Part shown: positions 16,895-27,726 of the stretch, piece by piece
Layout of the letters: every line of letters begins with the position of its first letter
How positions within the stretch are numbered: position 1 is the first letter of the stretch
Source: Legionella taurinensis
GTDB taxonomy: Bacteria; Pseudomonadota; Gammaproteobacteria; Legionellales; Legionellaceae
Assembly (NCBI RefSeq): GCF_900452865.1
Contig: NZ_UGOZ01000001.1
Location: 1,178,001-1,242,000 of the forward strand
Length of the DNA: 64,000 nt
Direction of reading: 5' to 3'
Translations under genes and position numbers: made by a program
The notes under the pieces: model-generated
Databases searched by the model: none
What the model was told of the DNA's origin: nothing
Seen by the model: only the letters and a program-made list of their open reading frames with translations

Positions 16895-17860
16895 ATGGAA
16901 ATACTAACGGATTTAAAAGCCATTCTTCATTCGAAACGTGCCAATATTTATTATTTGGAAAAATGCCGCATTATGCAAAAAGATGGGCGCGTTTTGTATC
17001 TAACAGAGGCAAAGCAAGAAAATCAATACTGGAATATTCCCATTGCTAATACTACCTGTTTATTACTGGGGACTGGAACATCGATTACACAGGCCGCAAT
17101 GCGGATGCTTGCCCAGGCGGGTGTCTTGATTGGATTTTGTGGGGGTGGCGGTACTCCCTTATTGATGGCAAGCGAGGTGGAGTGGCTTACCCCCCAAAGT
17201 GAGTACCGCCCCACGGAATACATGCAGGGATGGATGAAATTCTGGTTTGATGACAGAAAGCGCCTTTATGGTGCAAAGCAATTCCAAATTGCGCGTATCG
17301 CCTTTCTGAAAAATTCCTGGAGAAAAAGTCGTGAACTTCAGATTGAAGGCTTTAATCCTGATGATTTACAGCAGGAACTGTTGATTTGTGAAACAAAAAT
17401 CAATAGCGCAGAAGATGTCAATCAATTACTTCAAGGCGAGGCAGAGTTAACAAAAAAACTTTACCAATATGCTGCAAACCGAACTCAATACGGTAAATTT
17501 GGCCGTGAGCGCGAAGGTACGGATAAAGCAAACCTATTTTTAAATCATGGAAATTATCTTGCTTATGGACTTGCAGCAACCACGCTTTGGGTTCTGGGAA
17601 TTCCTCACGGTTTCGCGGTTTTGCATGGAAAAACACGACGGGGAGCATTAGTGTTTGACGTGGCTGATTTGATTAAGGATGCTCTCATTCTCCCTTGGGC
17701 TTTTATCTGTGCAAAGGAAAACAGCAGTGAGCAGGATTTTCGTCAGGTGTGTTTACAGGTTTTCATTGATCATAATGCATTAGACTATCTGTTTAATCAA
17801 GTTAAAGCGCTGGCTTTAAACAACCGTTGGGAAACTGAACCTAACGGAGAATTATCATGA
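16895..17860 (+). CDS. cas1: CRISPR-associated endonuclease Cas1, type I-F
   Basis: A 321-residue integrase of the adaptation complex, which inserts new spacers at the leader end. It begins MEILTDLKAILHSKRANIYYLEKC, in two parts as in Pseudomonas type I-F Cas1 (LKAILHSKRAN then YYLE), and carries type I-F hallmarks WNIPIANTTCLLLGTGTS, GVLIGFCGGGGTPLL and FLNHGNYLAYGLAA. HGKTRRGALVFDVADLIKD holds the active-site His and Asp. The frame is open back to a GTG at 16814, but family alignment favours ATG 16895. The stop overlaps the next gene in an ATGATG junction at 17857-17860, so adaptation and interference genes are translationally coupled. Confidence 0.96.
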   Translation: MEILTDLKAILHSKRANIYYLEKCRIMQKDGRVLYLTEAKQENQYWNIPIANTTCLLLGTGTSITQAAMRMLAQAGVLIGFCGGGGTPLLMASEVEWLTPQSEYRPTEYMQGWMKFWFDDRKRLYGAKQFQIARIAFLKNSWRKSRELQIEGFNPDDLQQELLICETKINSAEDVNQLLQGEAELTKKLYQYAANRTQYGKFGREREGTDKANLFLNHGNYLAYGLAATTLWVLGIPHGFAVLHGKTRRGALVFDVADLIKDALILPWAFICAKENSSEQDFRQVCLQVFIDHNALDYLFNQVKALALNNRWETEPNGELS

Positions 17861-20800
17861 TGGTGGTGTTCGTTTCCCAATGCGAGAAGAAAGCCTTGGC
17901 TAGAACTCGTCGTGTCCTGGATGCTTTTGCCGATCGTATTGGTGATAACACGTGGCAAACAATAATTACCCAGGAGGGATTGCTTGCAGTTAAGAAACTG
18001 TTGCGTAAAACGGCCAGTAAAAATACGGCAGTGAGTTGTCATTGGATAAGGGCAAGGTCGAGAACGGAACTGGTATGGATTGTAGGAAATAAAAACAAAT
18101 TTGATCGTGAAGGCAGAGTACCTGTAAACCGAACCTCTAATAATCAGGTTTACCGGGATGACTTACTGGATTGGCATTTGCTGCCTGTTATTCGGTCGCT
18201 TACCTGCCTGGCGGCATTATTTCATGATTGGGGTAAGGCGAACGCCCGCTTTCAGCAAAAATTAAATAAAAATTATAAAGGCTTGCAAGCAGACAGGTTA
18301 CGCCATGAATGGGTATCATGCTTATTGTTTAAGGCATTGATTTTAAATGGAGATAATCCTACCTCAGACACCGATTGGTTAACAAAACTAAAAGAAGGCT
18401 TAATAGATGAACAAATCATTAAGGAAACACTTAAAGGGGGGTTGAAAAAGCCCTTGGCTGATTTGCCGAATATTGCCAAATTAGTTGCCTGGTTAATTGT
18501 TACTCATCATAAATTACCGGTTAATCCAAATAATCTCTTTAATGGAAGTAAATGTCATAGTCTGGATGGGTTACTTAGTCTCATTGATCAACGGTGGGGT
18601 TATGAAAATAATACCATGGATGAGTTAAGGGTTTGTTTAGAATTTCCTCACGGATTATTAACTCAGTCCAATAAATGGTTGTCGCAACTCAGACGTTGGT
18701 CAGCCAAACTGCTGGATTTTCAGGAAATTATTTCACAAAGTATAAACGATGGTAGTTATCGGCTACTGTTGCATCATGCCCGCCTGTGTTTAATGTTAGG
18801 CGATCATTATTTTTCATCGTTGACGATTGATCAAACCCGTCACTGGCAGCACACAACGGAATTGATTGCCAATACTCAAAAGGACAAATCGCCCAAGCAG
18901 GCTCTGGATCAGCACTTGGTTGGTGTCTACGAAAGTGCCAGAGATGTGATAGGAAAACTACCCATTATAGAAAATGGCCTGGAATCCAGTTTCAATACGG
19001 CTGAATTAAAAAAGAAAAGTACCGGGGCCTACGCCTGGCAAGATAATGCAGCCAGAAAAATCCGTGATTGGCGTAAGGAGCAGAACGATATCAAAAAGGG
19101 TTTTTTTGCAGTGAATATCGCTAGCACTGGTTCCGGTAAAACATTTGCAAATGCCAAAGTGATGATGGCACTTTCCGAGGATGGTGATAGTCTTCGGTAC
19201 GTCCTTGCTCTGGGCTTGCGCACACTCACATTACAAACAGGCGATGAATATCGCGAACGTATATTCAAAAAAAGTGATGGCTCGGATCTGGCCGTATTAA
19301 TTGGCTCTAAAGCCATTGCCGATCTGCACTACCAGAACAAACAGGAACAGATACAGGAAAATGAACAAGGTTCAGAATCCATCGAGCCTCTGCTGGCTAC
19401 TTCGGATGAAATTTTATATCAGGGCGAGATGCCTGAAGACGGTTTAACAACAATCTTGAGAAGAGATAAAGACCGACAGATGTTATACGCGCCTGTTCTG
19501 GTATGTACTATCGATCACATCATAGCGGCAACAGAGACAACGCGAGGAGGGCGGTATATTTTGCCTGCGTTACGATTACTATCCTCCGATTTGGTAATTG
19601 ATGAGGTGGATGATTTTACTGGCAGTGATTTAATCGCTATCGGTCGGTTGATTCATCTGGCCGGTATGCTGGGGCGCAAGGTGATGATTTCTTCAGCCAC
19701 TATTCCGCCCGCAATGGCTGAAGGTTATTTTAATGCGTACCGCGAGGGATGGATGCTTTACTGTAAAACCCGCAATGCAAGTCCTGTTATTGGCTGCGCT
19801 TGGATTGATGAATTTTCCACACAGGTTGAAGAGATTGATACCCTGGAGCATGCCGTAAGGGAGTTTCGTAAAATTCATGATCAATATATCGATAAACGAG
19901 TTGAAAATTTAAGCAAATTATTGCCGAAACGAAGAGCAATAGTAATTAATTGCGAACAGGCGATGCACGCCAATGATGAGCCCGTCATGAGAAATAAACG
20001 AGAAGTTTGGTTTAATCGAATCATTCAAGCCGCCCTTCACCTGCATGAACAACACCACACAATTGATAAAAAAACAGGTTTACATGTTTCTTTTGGGGTC
20101 CTGCGTATGGCCAATATTCAACCCTGCATTAACTTGTCTCTTTATCTATTAGATTATGTTTGGCCTTTAAACACTGAAGCAAGAATCATGGCTTATCACA
20201 GTAGGCAAGTATTATTGCTACGTCATGAACAGGAAAAGCACCTTGATCACGTTTTAAAACGTAAAGAGCAAAAAGATGAACAACCACGCGCTTTTTACGA
20301 TCTGACAATTCGAAATCACCTCGATACCATTGCTGCCAATAACTCCGCCGTAGCGAATGTTTTATTTATTCTTGTCGCTACACCAGTAGAAGAAGTTGGG
20401 CGGGATCATGATTTTGACTGGGCGGTTATAGAACCTTCGTCCTACCGTTCGATTATTCAATTGGCGGGACGCGTCAAACGCCATCGTGATGGCGAGGTCA
20501 ACCAGTCCAATATCAACATTCTTCAGTATAACTGGAGAACAATTAAATATGGGGATGAAGAAAGAAAACCGCGTTTCTACTTACCGGGCTATGAGCCTGT
20601 TCCTCAACAGCGTCAAGGCAACAAATTATGTAATGAAAAAGACGACTGCTTAAAAAGTCATGATCTTTTCAAAATAGTCGATACCCATTTAATAAATAAT
20701 CGGCTTGATTCTGTTCCAAGAATTCAAGAGCGGCCAAAGGACAGTAAAACGCCGATGGCATTATTTGAGCATGCCGTAATTGACAGCCAATTAACTTGCT

Positions 20801-21249
20801 ATGCAGGAGAGGGGCCGGAAACGTTGCAGGGGTACATAACCCGTTATTGGGGCCTTACCGCTTTACCGCAATTCCTTAACCCTTTTCGTAAAGCGATGAA
20901 CAATGTCAAGTTATATCGGGCAACCAATGCGCAAGGTGAAACCTGGTTTACTGAGCGTGATTCAAGGGGCGATTTCAGTTACACCACTCCCGGCGAATTG
21001 GTGCGTCGGGATGATGCCTATCGGATCACAACGGTGTCGTTGTCGTCTGCGCAAACACTACGACTCTGGCTGCCCCGTGATTATGTTCAATTGTTGCGGG
21101 AACAGATTGAAAGGCAAGAAACGACTTTGCATAAAGCGGTAAGTCTCTATGGTGAACTGAGTTTGGATTTTTATGAATATAACGTTAATAGTGAGTATGA
21201 GTATAACGATCAATTAGGTTTATATAAAAAGGAGAGCAATCATGCTTGA
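17857..21249 (+). CDS. cas3: Cas2-Cas3 fusion helicase-nuclease, type I-F
   Basis: An 1130-residue fusion typical of subtype I-F. Residues 1-95 are the Cas2 domain (VSQCEKKALARTRRVLDAFA, and CHWIRARSRTELVWIVG). The HD nuclease follows with LFHDWGKAN (H123, D124). The superfamily 2 helicase has Walker A TGSGKT (424-429), the DEVD box (582-585), SSAT motif III and the C-terminal GRVKRHRDGE motif VI. It both assists Cas1 in spacer acquisition and degrades DNA marked by the Csy complex. All motifs are intact. It overlaps cas1 upstream by 4 nt and csy1 downstream by 8 nt, showing a tight operon. Confidence 0.97.
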   Translation: MMVVFVSQCEKKALARTRRVLDAFADRIGDNTWQTIITQEGLLAVKKLLRKTASKNTAVSCHWIRARSRTELVWIVGNKNKFDREGRVPVNRTSNNQVYRDDLLDWHLLPVIRSLTCLAALFHDWGKANARFQQKLNKNYKGLQADRLRHEWVSCLLFKALILNGDNPTSDTDWLTKLKEGLIDEQIIKETLKGGLKKPLADLPNIAKLVAWLIVTHHKLPVNPNNLFNGSKCHSLDGLLSLIDQRWGYENNTMDELRVCLEFPHGLLTQSNKWLSQLRRWSAKLLDFQEIISQSINDGSYRLLLHHARLCLMLGDHYFSSLTIDQTRHWQHTTELIANTQKDKSPKQALDQHLVGVYESARDVIGKLPIIENGLESSFNTAELKKKSTGAYAWQDNAARKIRDWRKEQNDIKKGFFAVNIASTGSGKTFANAKVMMALSEDGDSLRYVLALGLRTLTLQTGDEYRERIFKKSDGSDLAVLIGSKAIADLHYQNKQEQIQENEQGSESIEPLLATSDEILYQGEMPEDGLTTILRRDKDRQMLYAPVLVCTIDHIIAATETTRGGRYILPALRLLSSDLVIDEVDDFTGSDLIAIGRLIHLAGMLGRKVMISSATIPPAMAEGYFNAYREGWMLYCKTRNASPVIGCAWIDEFSTQVEEIDTLEHAVREFRKIHDQYIDKRVENLSKLLPKRRAIVINCEQAMHANDEPVMRNKREVWFNRIIQAALHLHEQHHTIDKKTGLHVSFGVLRMANIQPCINLSLYLLDYVWPLNTEARIMAYHSRQVLLLRHEQEKHLDHVLKRKEQKDEQPRAFYDLTIRNHLDTIAANNSAVANVLFILVATPVEEVGRDHDFDWAVIEPSSYRSIIQLAGRVKRHRDGEVNQSNINILQYNWRTIKYGDEERKPRFYLPGYEPVPQQRQGNKLCNEKDDCLKSHDLFKIVDTHLINNRLDSVPRIQERPKDSKTPMALFEHAVIDSQLTCYAGEGPETLQGYITRYWGLTALPQFLNPFRKAMNNVKLYRATNAQGETWFTERDSRGDFSYTTPGELVRRDDAYRITTVSLSSAQTLRLWLPRDYVQLLREQIERQETTLHKAVSLYGELSLDFYEYNVNSEYEYNDQLGLYKKESNHA

Positions 21250-22501
21250 TCCGGCAATTGCCGCTTTTTTTTCTGAACGAAAAGAGGGATGGCTTAAAAA
21301 GAAAATGAAAGCTGGAATAGAAGCATCGGAAGAAGCAGCAATAAGACAAGAGTGTGAAGAGCTCTTTGGGCTTGAAAATTGGTTGCCAAGAGCAGCAAAG
21401 CGTATACAACAAATATCAATTTCAACTCATCCCTGTACATTTTCTCATCCCAGCTCGAGAAAAAATAAGAATGGTTACGTCACTGCTATTATTGCTAAGG
21501 CACCCTGGGAGGCAGATGGTTATCTTCGAACAGGAAATACTCCTGCTGAATTAGATGCGCTTGGAAATGCAGCAGTGCTGGATGTTTTCAAGTTTCTTTC
21601 AATAATGACTGACAATGGCATGACAGTTATTGATCACATTCGGCAAGATACTGAATGGGCAAAGGCCTTGCTTAATATAAAAGCAGAAAGCCATGAGAAT
21701 CTGAGAAACGATTTTATCTCAATATTGTCATCCAATGAGACGATGATTACTAGTTCTAAAATTAAACAGGTTTATTTTCCAATTGGGGATGATTATCATC
21801 TTTTATCTATTTTGCATAACTCGAGTTTGATATTTAAACTGCGTGATCGGATCGATGCATTGAGATTTTCAGATACTGTTAAAAAAGGGCGGGAACTTAG
21901 ACGAAGCAATAGTTATCATGAGTCTGGGTTTAAAGAAATCTATAATATAGTAACCATTGGTTATGGTGGCACAAAGCCACAGAATATTAGTGTATTAAAC
22001 AATCAGTACGGTGGTAAATCACATCTTTTATTATCAATTCCTCCTTTGCTTGAGCAGCATGAAGTAAAGTTCCCTACTCAGGACTTTTTCAGACAGACAT
22101 TGCGCTTTTCTGATTGCAAAGAAATTCTACAACGGCTCGACAATGTATTCAAAATTGAAAGGGATGGAGTAATTTCTTTAGAAAAAATCCGAAAGGGCCG
22201 AGACCGCTGTCTCGGTGAGCTTCTGGATGTAATCCTACAAAAAATGATGGCATTGCGGGAAGTCTCCGCCAACCAATTTCGGGAAGAGTCCAGTAAATTG
22301 CTTGCTTGGCAAAAAATATGGCTTTGCGAGCAATATACAAAAGAAAGAACGGATGATTGGCTTGATACGCTCTGCGATAAAATTGTGACCTGGATAGAAA
22401 ACGCCTACAGGAATGCTATTAAGCATTCCATTTTATTAGGAGAGGCAGAGAGACAGTACATCAAGACTTACATTGATGAAAACAGGGAGGTATTGAGATG
22501 A
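21242..22501 (+). CDS. csy1: Csy1 (Cas8f), large subunit of the type I-F surveillance complex
   Basis: A 419-residue protein in the position of csy1 between cas3 and csy2. The N-terminus has AAFFSERKEGWLKKK and WLPRAAKRIQQISISTHPCTF, and there are GGTKPQNISVLN and HLLLSIPP segments typical of Csy1. The C-terminal region is helical. In the Csy complex this subunit binds the 5' handle of the crRNA together with Csy2 and recognises the GG/CC protospacer-adjacent motif. The start is preceded by GGAGAGCAATC and overlaps cas3 by 8 nt. The gene is noticeably AT-rich and more divergent than its neighbours, as is usual for this subunit. Confidence 0.94.
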   Translation: MLDPAIAAFFSERKEGWLKKKMKAGIEASEEAAIRQECEELFGLENWLPRAAKRIQQISISTHPCTFSHPSSRKNKNGYVTAIIAKAPWEADGYLRTGNTPAELDALGNAAVLDVFKFLSIMTDNGMTVIDHIRQDTEWAKALLNIKAESHENLRNDFISILSSNETMITSSKIKQVYFPIGDDYHLLSILHNSSLIFKLRDRIDALRFSDTVKKGRELRRSNSYHESGFKEIYNIVTIGYGGTKPQNISVLNNQYGGKSHLLLSIPPLLEQHEVKFPTQDFFRQTLRFSDCKEILQRLDNVFKIERDGVISLEKIRKGRDRCLGELLDVILQKMMALREVSANQFREESSKLLAWQKIWLCEQYTKERTDDWLDTLCDKIVTWIENAYRNAIKHSILLGEAERQYIKTYIDENREVLR

Positions 22502-23421
22502 ACACTAACCTGATTTTATTACCTCATATACAGATTCAAAATGCCAATGCCTTATCCAGCCCGTTCACCATTGGCTTCCCAGCCATGACTGCCTGGCTAG
22601 GTGCTGTGCACGCGCTACAACGAAAATTGAATAAAAACATGTTCCCGGTGACGTTCTCAGCAGTTGGTGTCGTTGTACATCGCTTTAAACTACAGATTTA
22701 CAAAGGGCCGAAGGATTTTGTGTATTCCATCATAGGAACAGGAAATCCATTGGAACCAAAATCTGAAAAAGACAAACCTAAAGGTAATGCCGTGCGGCCC
22801 TCCTTTATCGAAGAGGCTCGATGTCATTTAGAGGCTAGTCTTTTAATTGAGTATGAAGGGATAGAAGCCCAGGATGAACAGCCCATGCTTGAGCTATTGC
22901 ATCAGTTGGTGCTTGGACAATTTAAACTGGCTGGGGGAGATATTCTGGAATGCAGAGCACCTGAAATTGTTAGAAACTTTAACAAAGCGAAAGGCCGTTT
23001 AATGCCAGGTTATGCCCTAATTGAGCGACGGGATTTAATGAAGATGGCTATGGAGCAAGGTCAGGATCCCATGGATGCATTACTTGATTACCTGGCAATC
23101 CATCATACCTGCACTAAAGACATTATAAATGGGAAGGAACATGTCAATTGGCAACGCAAACGTAAGTCAAGGGGGTGGATTGTACCAATTGCCACAGGAT
23201 TTCATGGAATCAGTGAATTGGCAAATGCACTCAATCAACGTGATGCAGGGACTCCTCACCGTTTTGCTGAAAGCGTTGTTACTTTGGGCGAATTTAAAAT
23301 GCCCTATCGTCTGGAGTCGCCGAATGATCTACTTTGGCGCTACCACGTAGAACCTGAAAAAAATCTTTATCTTTGTATTCAACAAAAAGCAGAATCAGAA
23401 CTCGACAATCATGACTATTAA
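22498..23421 (+). CDS. csy2: Csy2 (Cas5f)
   Basis: A 307-residue Cas5-family subunit that caps the 5' end of the crRNA alongside Csy1. Typical features include ILLPHIQIQNANALSSPFTIGFPAMTAWLG, in pieces LLPHIQIQNANALSSP and TIGFPAMTAWLGAVHAL, and later CRAPEIVRNFNKAKGRLMPG and GWIVPIATGFHGIS. The start overlaps the csy1 stop in an ATGA junction (22498-22501), and csy3 follows after a strong AAGGAGG site. Length is normal. Confidence 0.95.
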   Translation: MNTNLILLPHIQIQNANALSSPFTIGFPAMTAWLGAVHALQRKLNKNMFPVTFSAVGVVVHRFKLQIYKGPKDFVYSIIGTGNPLEPKSEKDKPKGNAVRPSFIEEARCHLEASLLIEYEGIEAQDEQPMLELLHQLVLGQFKLAGGDILECRAPEIVRNFNKAKGRLMPGYALIERRDLMKMAMEQGQDPMDALLDYLAIHHTCTKDIINGKEHVNWQRKRKSRGWIVPIATGFHGISELANALNQRDAGTPHRFAESVVTLGEFKMPYRLESPNDLLWRYHVEPEKNLYLCIQQKAESELDNHDY

Positions 23422-23436
23422 TCAAGGAGGATGGCT

Positions 23437-24462
23437 ATGGCTAAGAAAGAAAACACCGCATCTGTGTTAGCGTTTGAAAAAAAATTAATCCCCTCTGATG
23501 GGTATATGCATGGTTGCCAATGGGAAAACAGAAGCAAAGCCAGTCCGCTTCAACTCATTGAAAAATCGGTAAGGGGAACCATCTCAAACCGTCTTAAGCC
23601 GGCGTTGCAAAACGATCCGGTGGCACTTAATAACGAAGTTGAGAAGCCAAATCTCCAAACGGTTGATGTTTGCTCATTAGGTTCAGAACAAGATACGCTT
23701 CAGCTCCATTTCACACTTAAAGTTTTAGGAGGATTGAATCATCCCTCGGCCTGTAATAACGCTCTTTTTAAACAGAGTTATCAGCAAGCCGTGAGCCATT
23801 ATCTGGAAGAAAAGGGGATGAAGGAGCTGGCGAGGCGTTATGCACTTAATATCGCCAATGCCCGATTTTTATGGCGTAATCGCTTTGGGGCTGAAAAAAT
23901 CCTGGTGGAAGTTAAAGCGTTGAATAAAAATTCAAATCAAAAGTGGATTTTTAATGCGTTGGAGTTTAATCCCCGTGTGATGGAAACAACGAGCAGTGAC
24001 GTTGAGAGTCTCGCCAGTGAGATTGCTGCTGCATTAGCCAGTGAGGATGATTTTTTGATAATTGATATTAACTGCTACGCAAAGGTTGGTAAAGCCCAGG
24101 ATGTATATCCCAGTGAAGAATTGGTTTTGGATAAGGGGAAAGGCGAAAAAAGTAAAGTACTTTACCAGGTTGATGGAATTGCGGCCATGCATTCACAAAA
24201 AATTGGTAATGCCTTACGAACTATTGATACCTGGTACCCAGAATACAGTAACCCAGTGACATCTGCGGGACCAATCGCTATTGAGCCCTATGGTGCAGTC
24301 ACAAATTTGGGTAAAGCATTCAGAACGCCCACAGAAAAACAGGATTTCTATACTTTTTTTGATCGATGGGCCCGCGGTGAAAAATTACCAAGAGTAGAGG
24401 ATGAACATTATGTCATGGCTGTTTTGGTCAGGGGCGGTGTTTTTGGTGAGAGCGATAAATAG
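23437..24462 (+). CDS. csy3: Csy3 (Cas7f), backbone subunit
   Basis: A 341-residue RAMP protein that forms the six-copy helical backbone along the crRNA spacer. It contains AFEKKLIPSDGYMHGCQWE near the N-terminus, a RYALNIANARFLWRNRFGAE segment (shown in part), and a C-terminal EPYGAVTNLGKAFRTP stretch conserved in Csy3. Two in-frame ATGs exist at 23431 and 23437. AAGGAGG at 23424-23430 touches the first, so the second, six bases away, is the better start. The strong ribosome-binding site fits the need for more copies of this subunit than of Csy1 and Csy2. Confidence 0.95.
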   Translation: MAKKENTASVLAFEKKLIPSDGYMHGCQWENRSKASPLQLIEKSVRGTISNRLKPALQNDPVALNNEVEKPNLQTVDVCSLGSEQDTLQLHFTLKVLGGLNHPSACNNALFKQSYQQAVSHYLEEKGMKELARRYALNIANARFLWRNRFGAEKILVEVKALNKNSNQKWIFNALEFNPRVMETTSSDVESLASEIAAALASEDDFLIIDINCYAKVGKAQDVYPSEELVLDKGKGEKSKVLYQVDGIAAMHSQKIGNALRTIDTWYPEYSNPVTSAGPIAIEPYGAVTNLGKAFRTPTEKQDFYTFFDRWARGEKLPRVEDEHYVMAVLVRGGVFGESDK

Positions 24463-24471
24463 GGGAAGAGT

Positions 24472-25038
24472 ATGGATCACTACCAAGATATTATTATTTT
24501 TTGCGAACCAGAATTTCCAATGCCAGTGCTTATGAATGCGCTTTATAGCCAATTCCATAAAGCACTATGCGATCTTCATTCGACCTCTATTGGCGTCAGT
24601 TTTCCAAAGTACGACAAAACCTTGGGAAATATTTTGCGCCTTCATGGTAACCAAATAGCCTTGCAGGGATTACAAAATTTGAATTGGATCGGTGGGATGA
24701 AGGGTTACTGTGTAGAAAATCCAATTCTGTCTGTCCCTGTTTGTACAAAGTTCCGCACGGTTTATCGCAAGCAACCGACTAAGAGTCAATCCAAATTAAG
24801 AAGGTTAATAGAGCGCAGATCATTAACCGAGGCTCAAATTGATCAATACGAAGCAAGCAGGATTGCAAATTTTTTGGATAGTGCTTATTTCCAATTGGTA
24901 AGTGGCTCTAATGGAAAAAAACACCGACGATACATTGTGCTGGGTAAAATACTCGATCAGCCTGTGCCCGGGGAGTTTGATCGGTTTGGTCTTTCTAAAA
25001 CCGCCACTATTCCGTGGTTTAGCGAAGATTTACCATGA
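24472..25038 (+). CDS. csy4: Csy4 (Cas6f), crRNA-processing endoribonuclease
   Basis: A 188-residue RNase that cuts the repeat RNA after the hairpin and stays bound to the crRNA 3' end. The N-terminus MDHYQDIIIFCEPEFPMPVL aligns with Pseudomonas Csy4 and the catalytic His29 is present (QFHKAL). GVSFPKYDK follows at the expected place. An arginine-rich helix (SQSKLRRLIERRSL) should dock the repeat hairpin, and the C-terminus FGLSKTATIPWF matches the family end. It is the last cas gene, and the CRISPR leader begins right after its stop. Confidence 0.95.
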   Translation: MDHYQDIIIFCEPEFPMPVLMNALYSQFHKALCDLHSTSIGVSFPKYDKTLGNILRLHGNQIALQGLQNLNWIGGMKGYCVENPILSVPVCTKFRTVYRKQPTKSQSKLRRLIERRSLTEAQIDQYEASRIANFLDSAYFQLVSGSNGKKHRRYIVLGKILDQPVPGEFDRFGLSKTATIPWFSEDLP

Positions 25039-25236
25039 TAATACTTTGATCAGTTAAAAATGGGGGGATTACCGTATAAATCAGGCCATCATTTAGCCCT
25101 GTCATACCTTTAATTTTTGCTCTTTAAAAATTTCTAATAAATTCAATAGATTAAATCTGTGAGGAAAAGCATTGGGTAATTGAAGAATTTTTCATTAGGT
25201 TATTGTTGTTACTCGGTTTGTGTGTTTATTTGTTCG
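25039..25236 (+). promoter_or_regulatory. CRISPR leader
   Basis: These 198 bp between csy4 and the first repeat are AT-rich with runs of A and T (ATTTTTGCTCTTTAAAAATT near 25116-25135). The opposite end of the array has the degenerate repeat, so this is the leader side where new spacers enter and where array transcription starts. I could not place a definite IHF site or -35/-10 pair. No ORF is convincing here. Confidence 0.75.
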
Positions 25237-25384
25237 GTTCACTGCCGCACAGGCAGCTTAGAAAGCCAGTGGGAGGCCATTCATGGTAATCATTCCGTTC
25301 ACTGCCGCACAGGCAGCTTAGAAACGCACCTTTGGTTCGCTCCCCGGCTTTTGATAGTTCACTGCCGCACAGGCAGCTTAGAAA

Positions 25385-25416
25385 AGTAGTCCAATCGAGA
25401 TGATCGCCAGGGATCA
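25385..25416. other. Spacer 3, near-duplicate of spacer 42
   Basis: This 32-nt spacer differs from the one at 27727-27758 at only three positions. On the minus strand both read IPGDHLDWTT in the same frame, and the three differences all fall in third codon positions. Confidence 0.9.
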
Positions 25417-27726
25417 GTTCACTGCCGCACAGGCAGCTTAGAAATTCTACGGTTTTGTTGTCGATGCCCGTTAGTTGTTCACTGCCGCACAGGCAGCTTA
25501 GAAATAGGGCGTGTGGCCGCGGAGGCGCGACATGCAGTTCACTGCCGCACAGGCAGCTTAGAAAACGCTCATCCCCATCTAGCCACACTACAATTTGTTC
25601 ACTGCCGCACAGGCAGCTTAGAAACAAACATAATTTTAATTGTGAGACGATTTAGTTGTTCACTGCCGCACAGGCAGCTTAGAAATTGCTATTGAGCATG
25701 GGGTAATATACTATGAAGTTCACTGCCGCACAGGCAGCTTAGAAATAGTCGACTCTATTCTACCCCCGTATACAAAAGTTCACTGCCGCACAGGCAGCTT
25801 AGAAAACCAGTTGTAGGGAAGCATTAATGCTGCGCAAGTTCACTGCCGCACAGGCAGCTTAGAAATCGAAATGGCCAAAAAACTACAAAACGAATACATT
25901 CACTGCCGCACAGGCAGCTTAGAAACTCTATTTCAATGACGAGGCAATAAACAATGCGTTCACTGCCGCACAGGCAGCTTAGAAATTTTGTTTCGCTACG
26001 CTAGAAGATGGATTATCGTTCACTGCCGCACAGGCAGCTTAGAAATTAGAGCTATACGTGCCAAAACAGAAATGTTTGTTCACTGCCGCACAGGCAGCTT
26101 AGAAAAGCCAATGACACGTGTTCCTCGACCTTTCACAGTTCACTGCCGCACAGGCAGCTTAGAAATGCTTGGATCAACGTCATAACGTACAAATCAAGTT
26201 CACTGCCGCACAGGCAGCTTAGAAATTAGAGGTTAATATGAAGAAATTAATATTATGGTTCACTGCCGCACAGGCAGCTTAGAAACACGTATGCGCATGT
26301 TTAATGGCCTTATGTCTGTTCACTGCCGCACAGGCAGCTTAGAAAAAAACAAAAACCCAATTGTTACGCATCCCCAAGTTCACTGCCGCACAGGCAGCTT
26401 AGAAATCTGCAAACACCCGGCGGCAGAGTTTTTCCTCGTTCACTGCCGCACAGGCAGCTTAGAAACCAGAACGATAACCGGCTTGATGCGCGTAAGCTGT
26501 TCACTGCCGCACAGGCAGCTTAGAAAATGTTTTGCCACGTATGACGATGGGTATAAATGTTCACTGCCGCACAGGCAGCTTAGAAAAAACTAATTATACA
26601 GCTCACGATGACGTCAGCGTTCACTGCCGCACAGGCAGCTTAGAAATCTAAGAAATGACAACAATTGCTTATAAAGACGTTCACTGCCGCACAGGCAGCT
26701 TAGAAATACATCAACAGGATGGCTTTCCAAGAATTTTAGTTCACTGCCGCACAGGCAGCTTAGAAAGTGCAACCTGAATATCTTCCGTGCTCACATTCGT
26801 TCACTGCCGCACAGGCAGCTTAGAAAATTAGGAATTCGTTATTCAGTAGCCGAGCATTGTTCACTGCCGCACAGGCAGCTTAGAAAAATACATGAAAGGG
26901 CGTGTCCTAGATGATGAAGTTCACTGCCGCACAGGCAGCTTAGAAATAGATATTTCATTGCTGCAACAATACGGTCACGTTCACTGCCGCACAGGCAGCT
27001 TAGAAACGTATCCAATTTAATAGAGAGGACCTCTAAGAGTTCACTGCCGCACAGGCAGCTTAGAAAATCAATGTCTTCATACATGCCGGCATTGTTTAGT
27101 TCACTGCCGCACAGGCAGCTTAGAAAATTTTGTTGTATTCCAGCATGTAGTTGATTGCGTTCACTGCCGCACAGGCAGCTTAGAAACTAAACGCCAGGGG
27201 CACATTAAAGTTAAAGTAGTTCACTGCCGCACAGGCAGCTTAGAAAAATTGCCCCGCAGCCTGCCGCCGACATAACCTGTTCACTGCCGCACAGGCAGCT
27301 TAGAAATATATTTTTGATGGGTGTAAGCTATAGTTATTGTTCACTGCCGCACAGGCAGCTTAGAAAGCCGAATACGATCACTATGCGCGCGCCTTGCGGT
27401 TCACTGCCGCACAGGCAGCTTAGAAAGCGGGAACTTCGGGGACTACCACGTTATCAATGTTCACTGCCGCACAGGCAGCTTAGAAAAATGACTACCTTGA
27501 GGTGAGGTATTAATTATGGTTCACTGCCGCACAGGCAGCTTAGAAAATAGACCAAAACTGTCCCATGTTGGCATATCCGTTCACTGCCGCACAGGCAGCT
27601 TAGAAATCATACTGTAGATACTCACTTCCGGTCATCTTGTTCACTGCCGCACAGGCAGCTTAGAAAAATACCTTTTCCACGGTCCTCTAAAACTTAGAGT
27701 TCACTGCCGCACAGGCAGCTTAGAAA

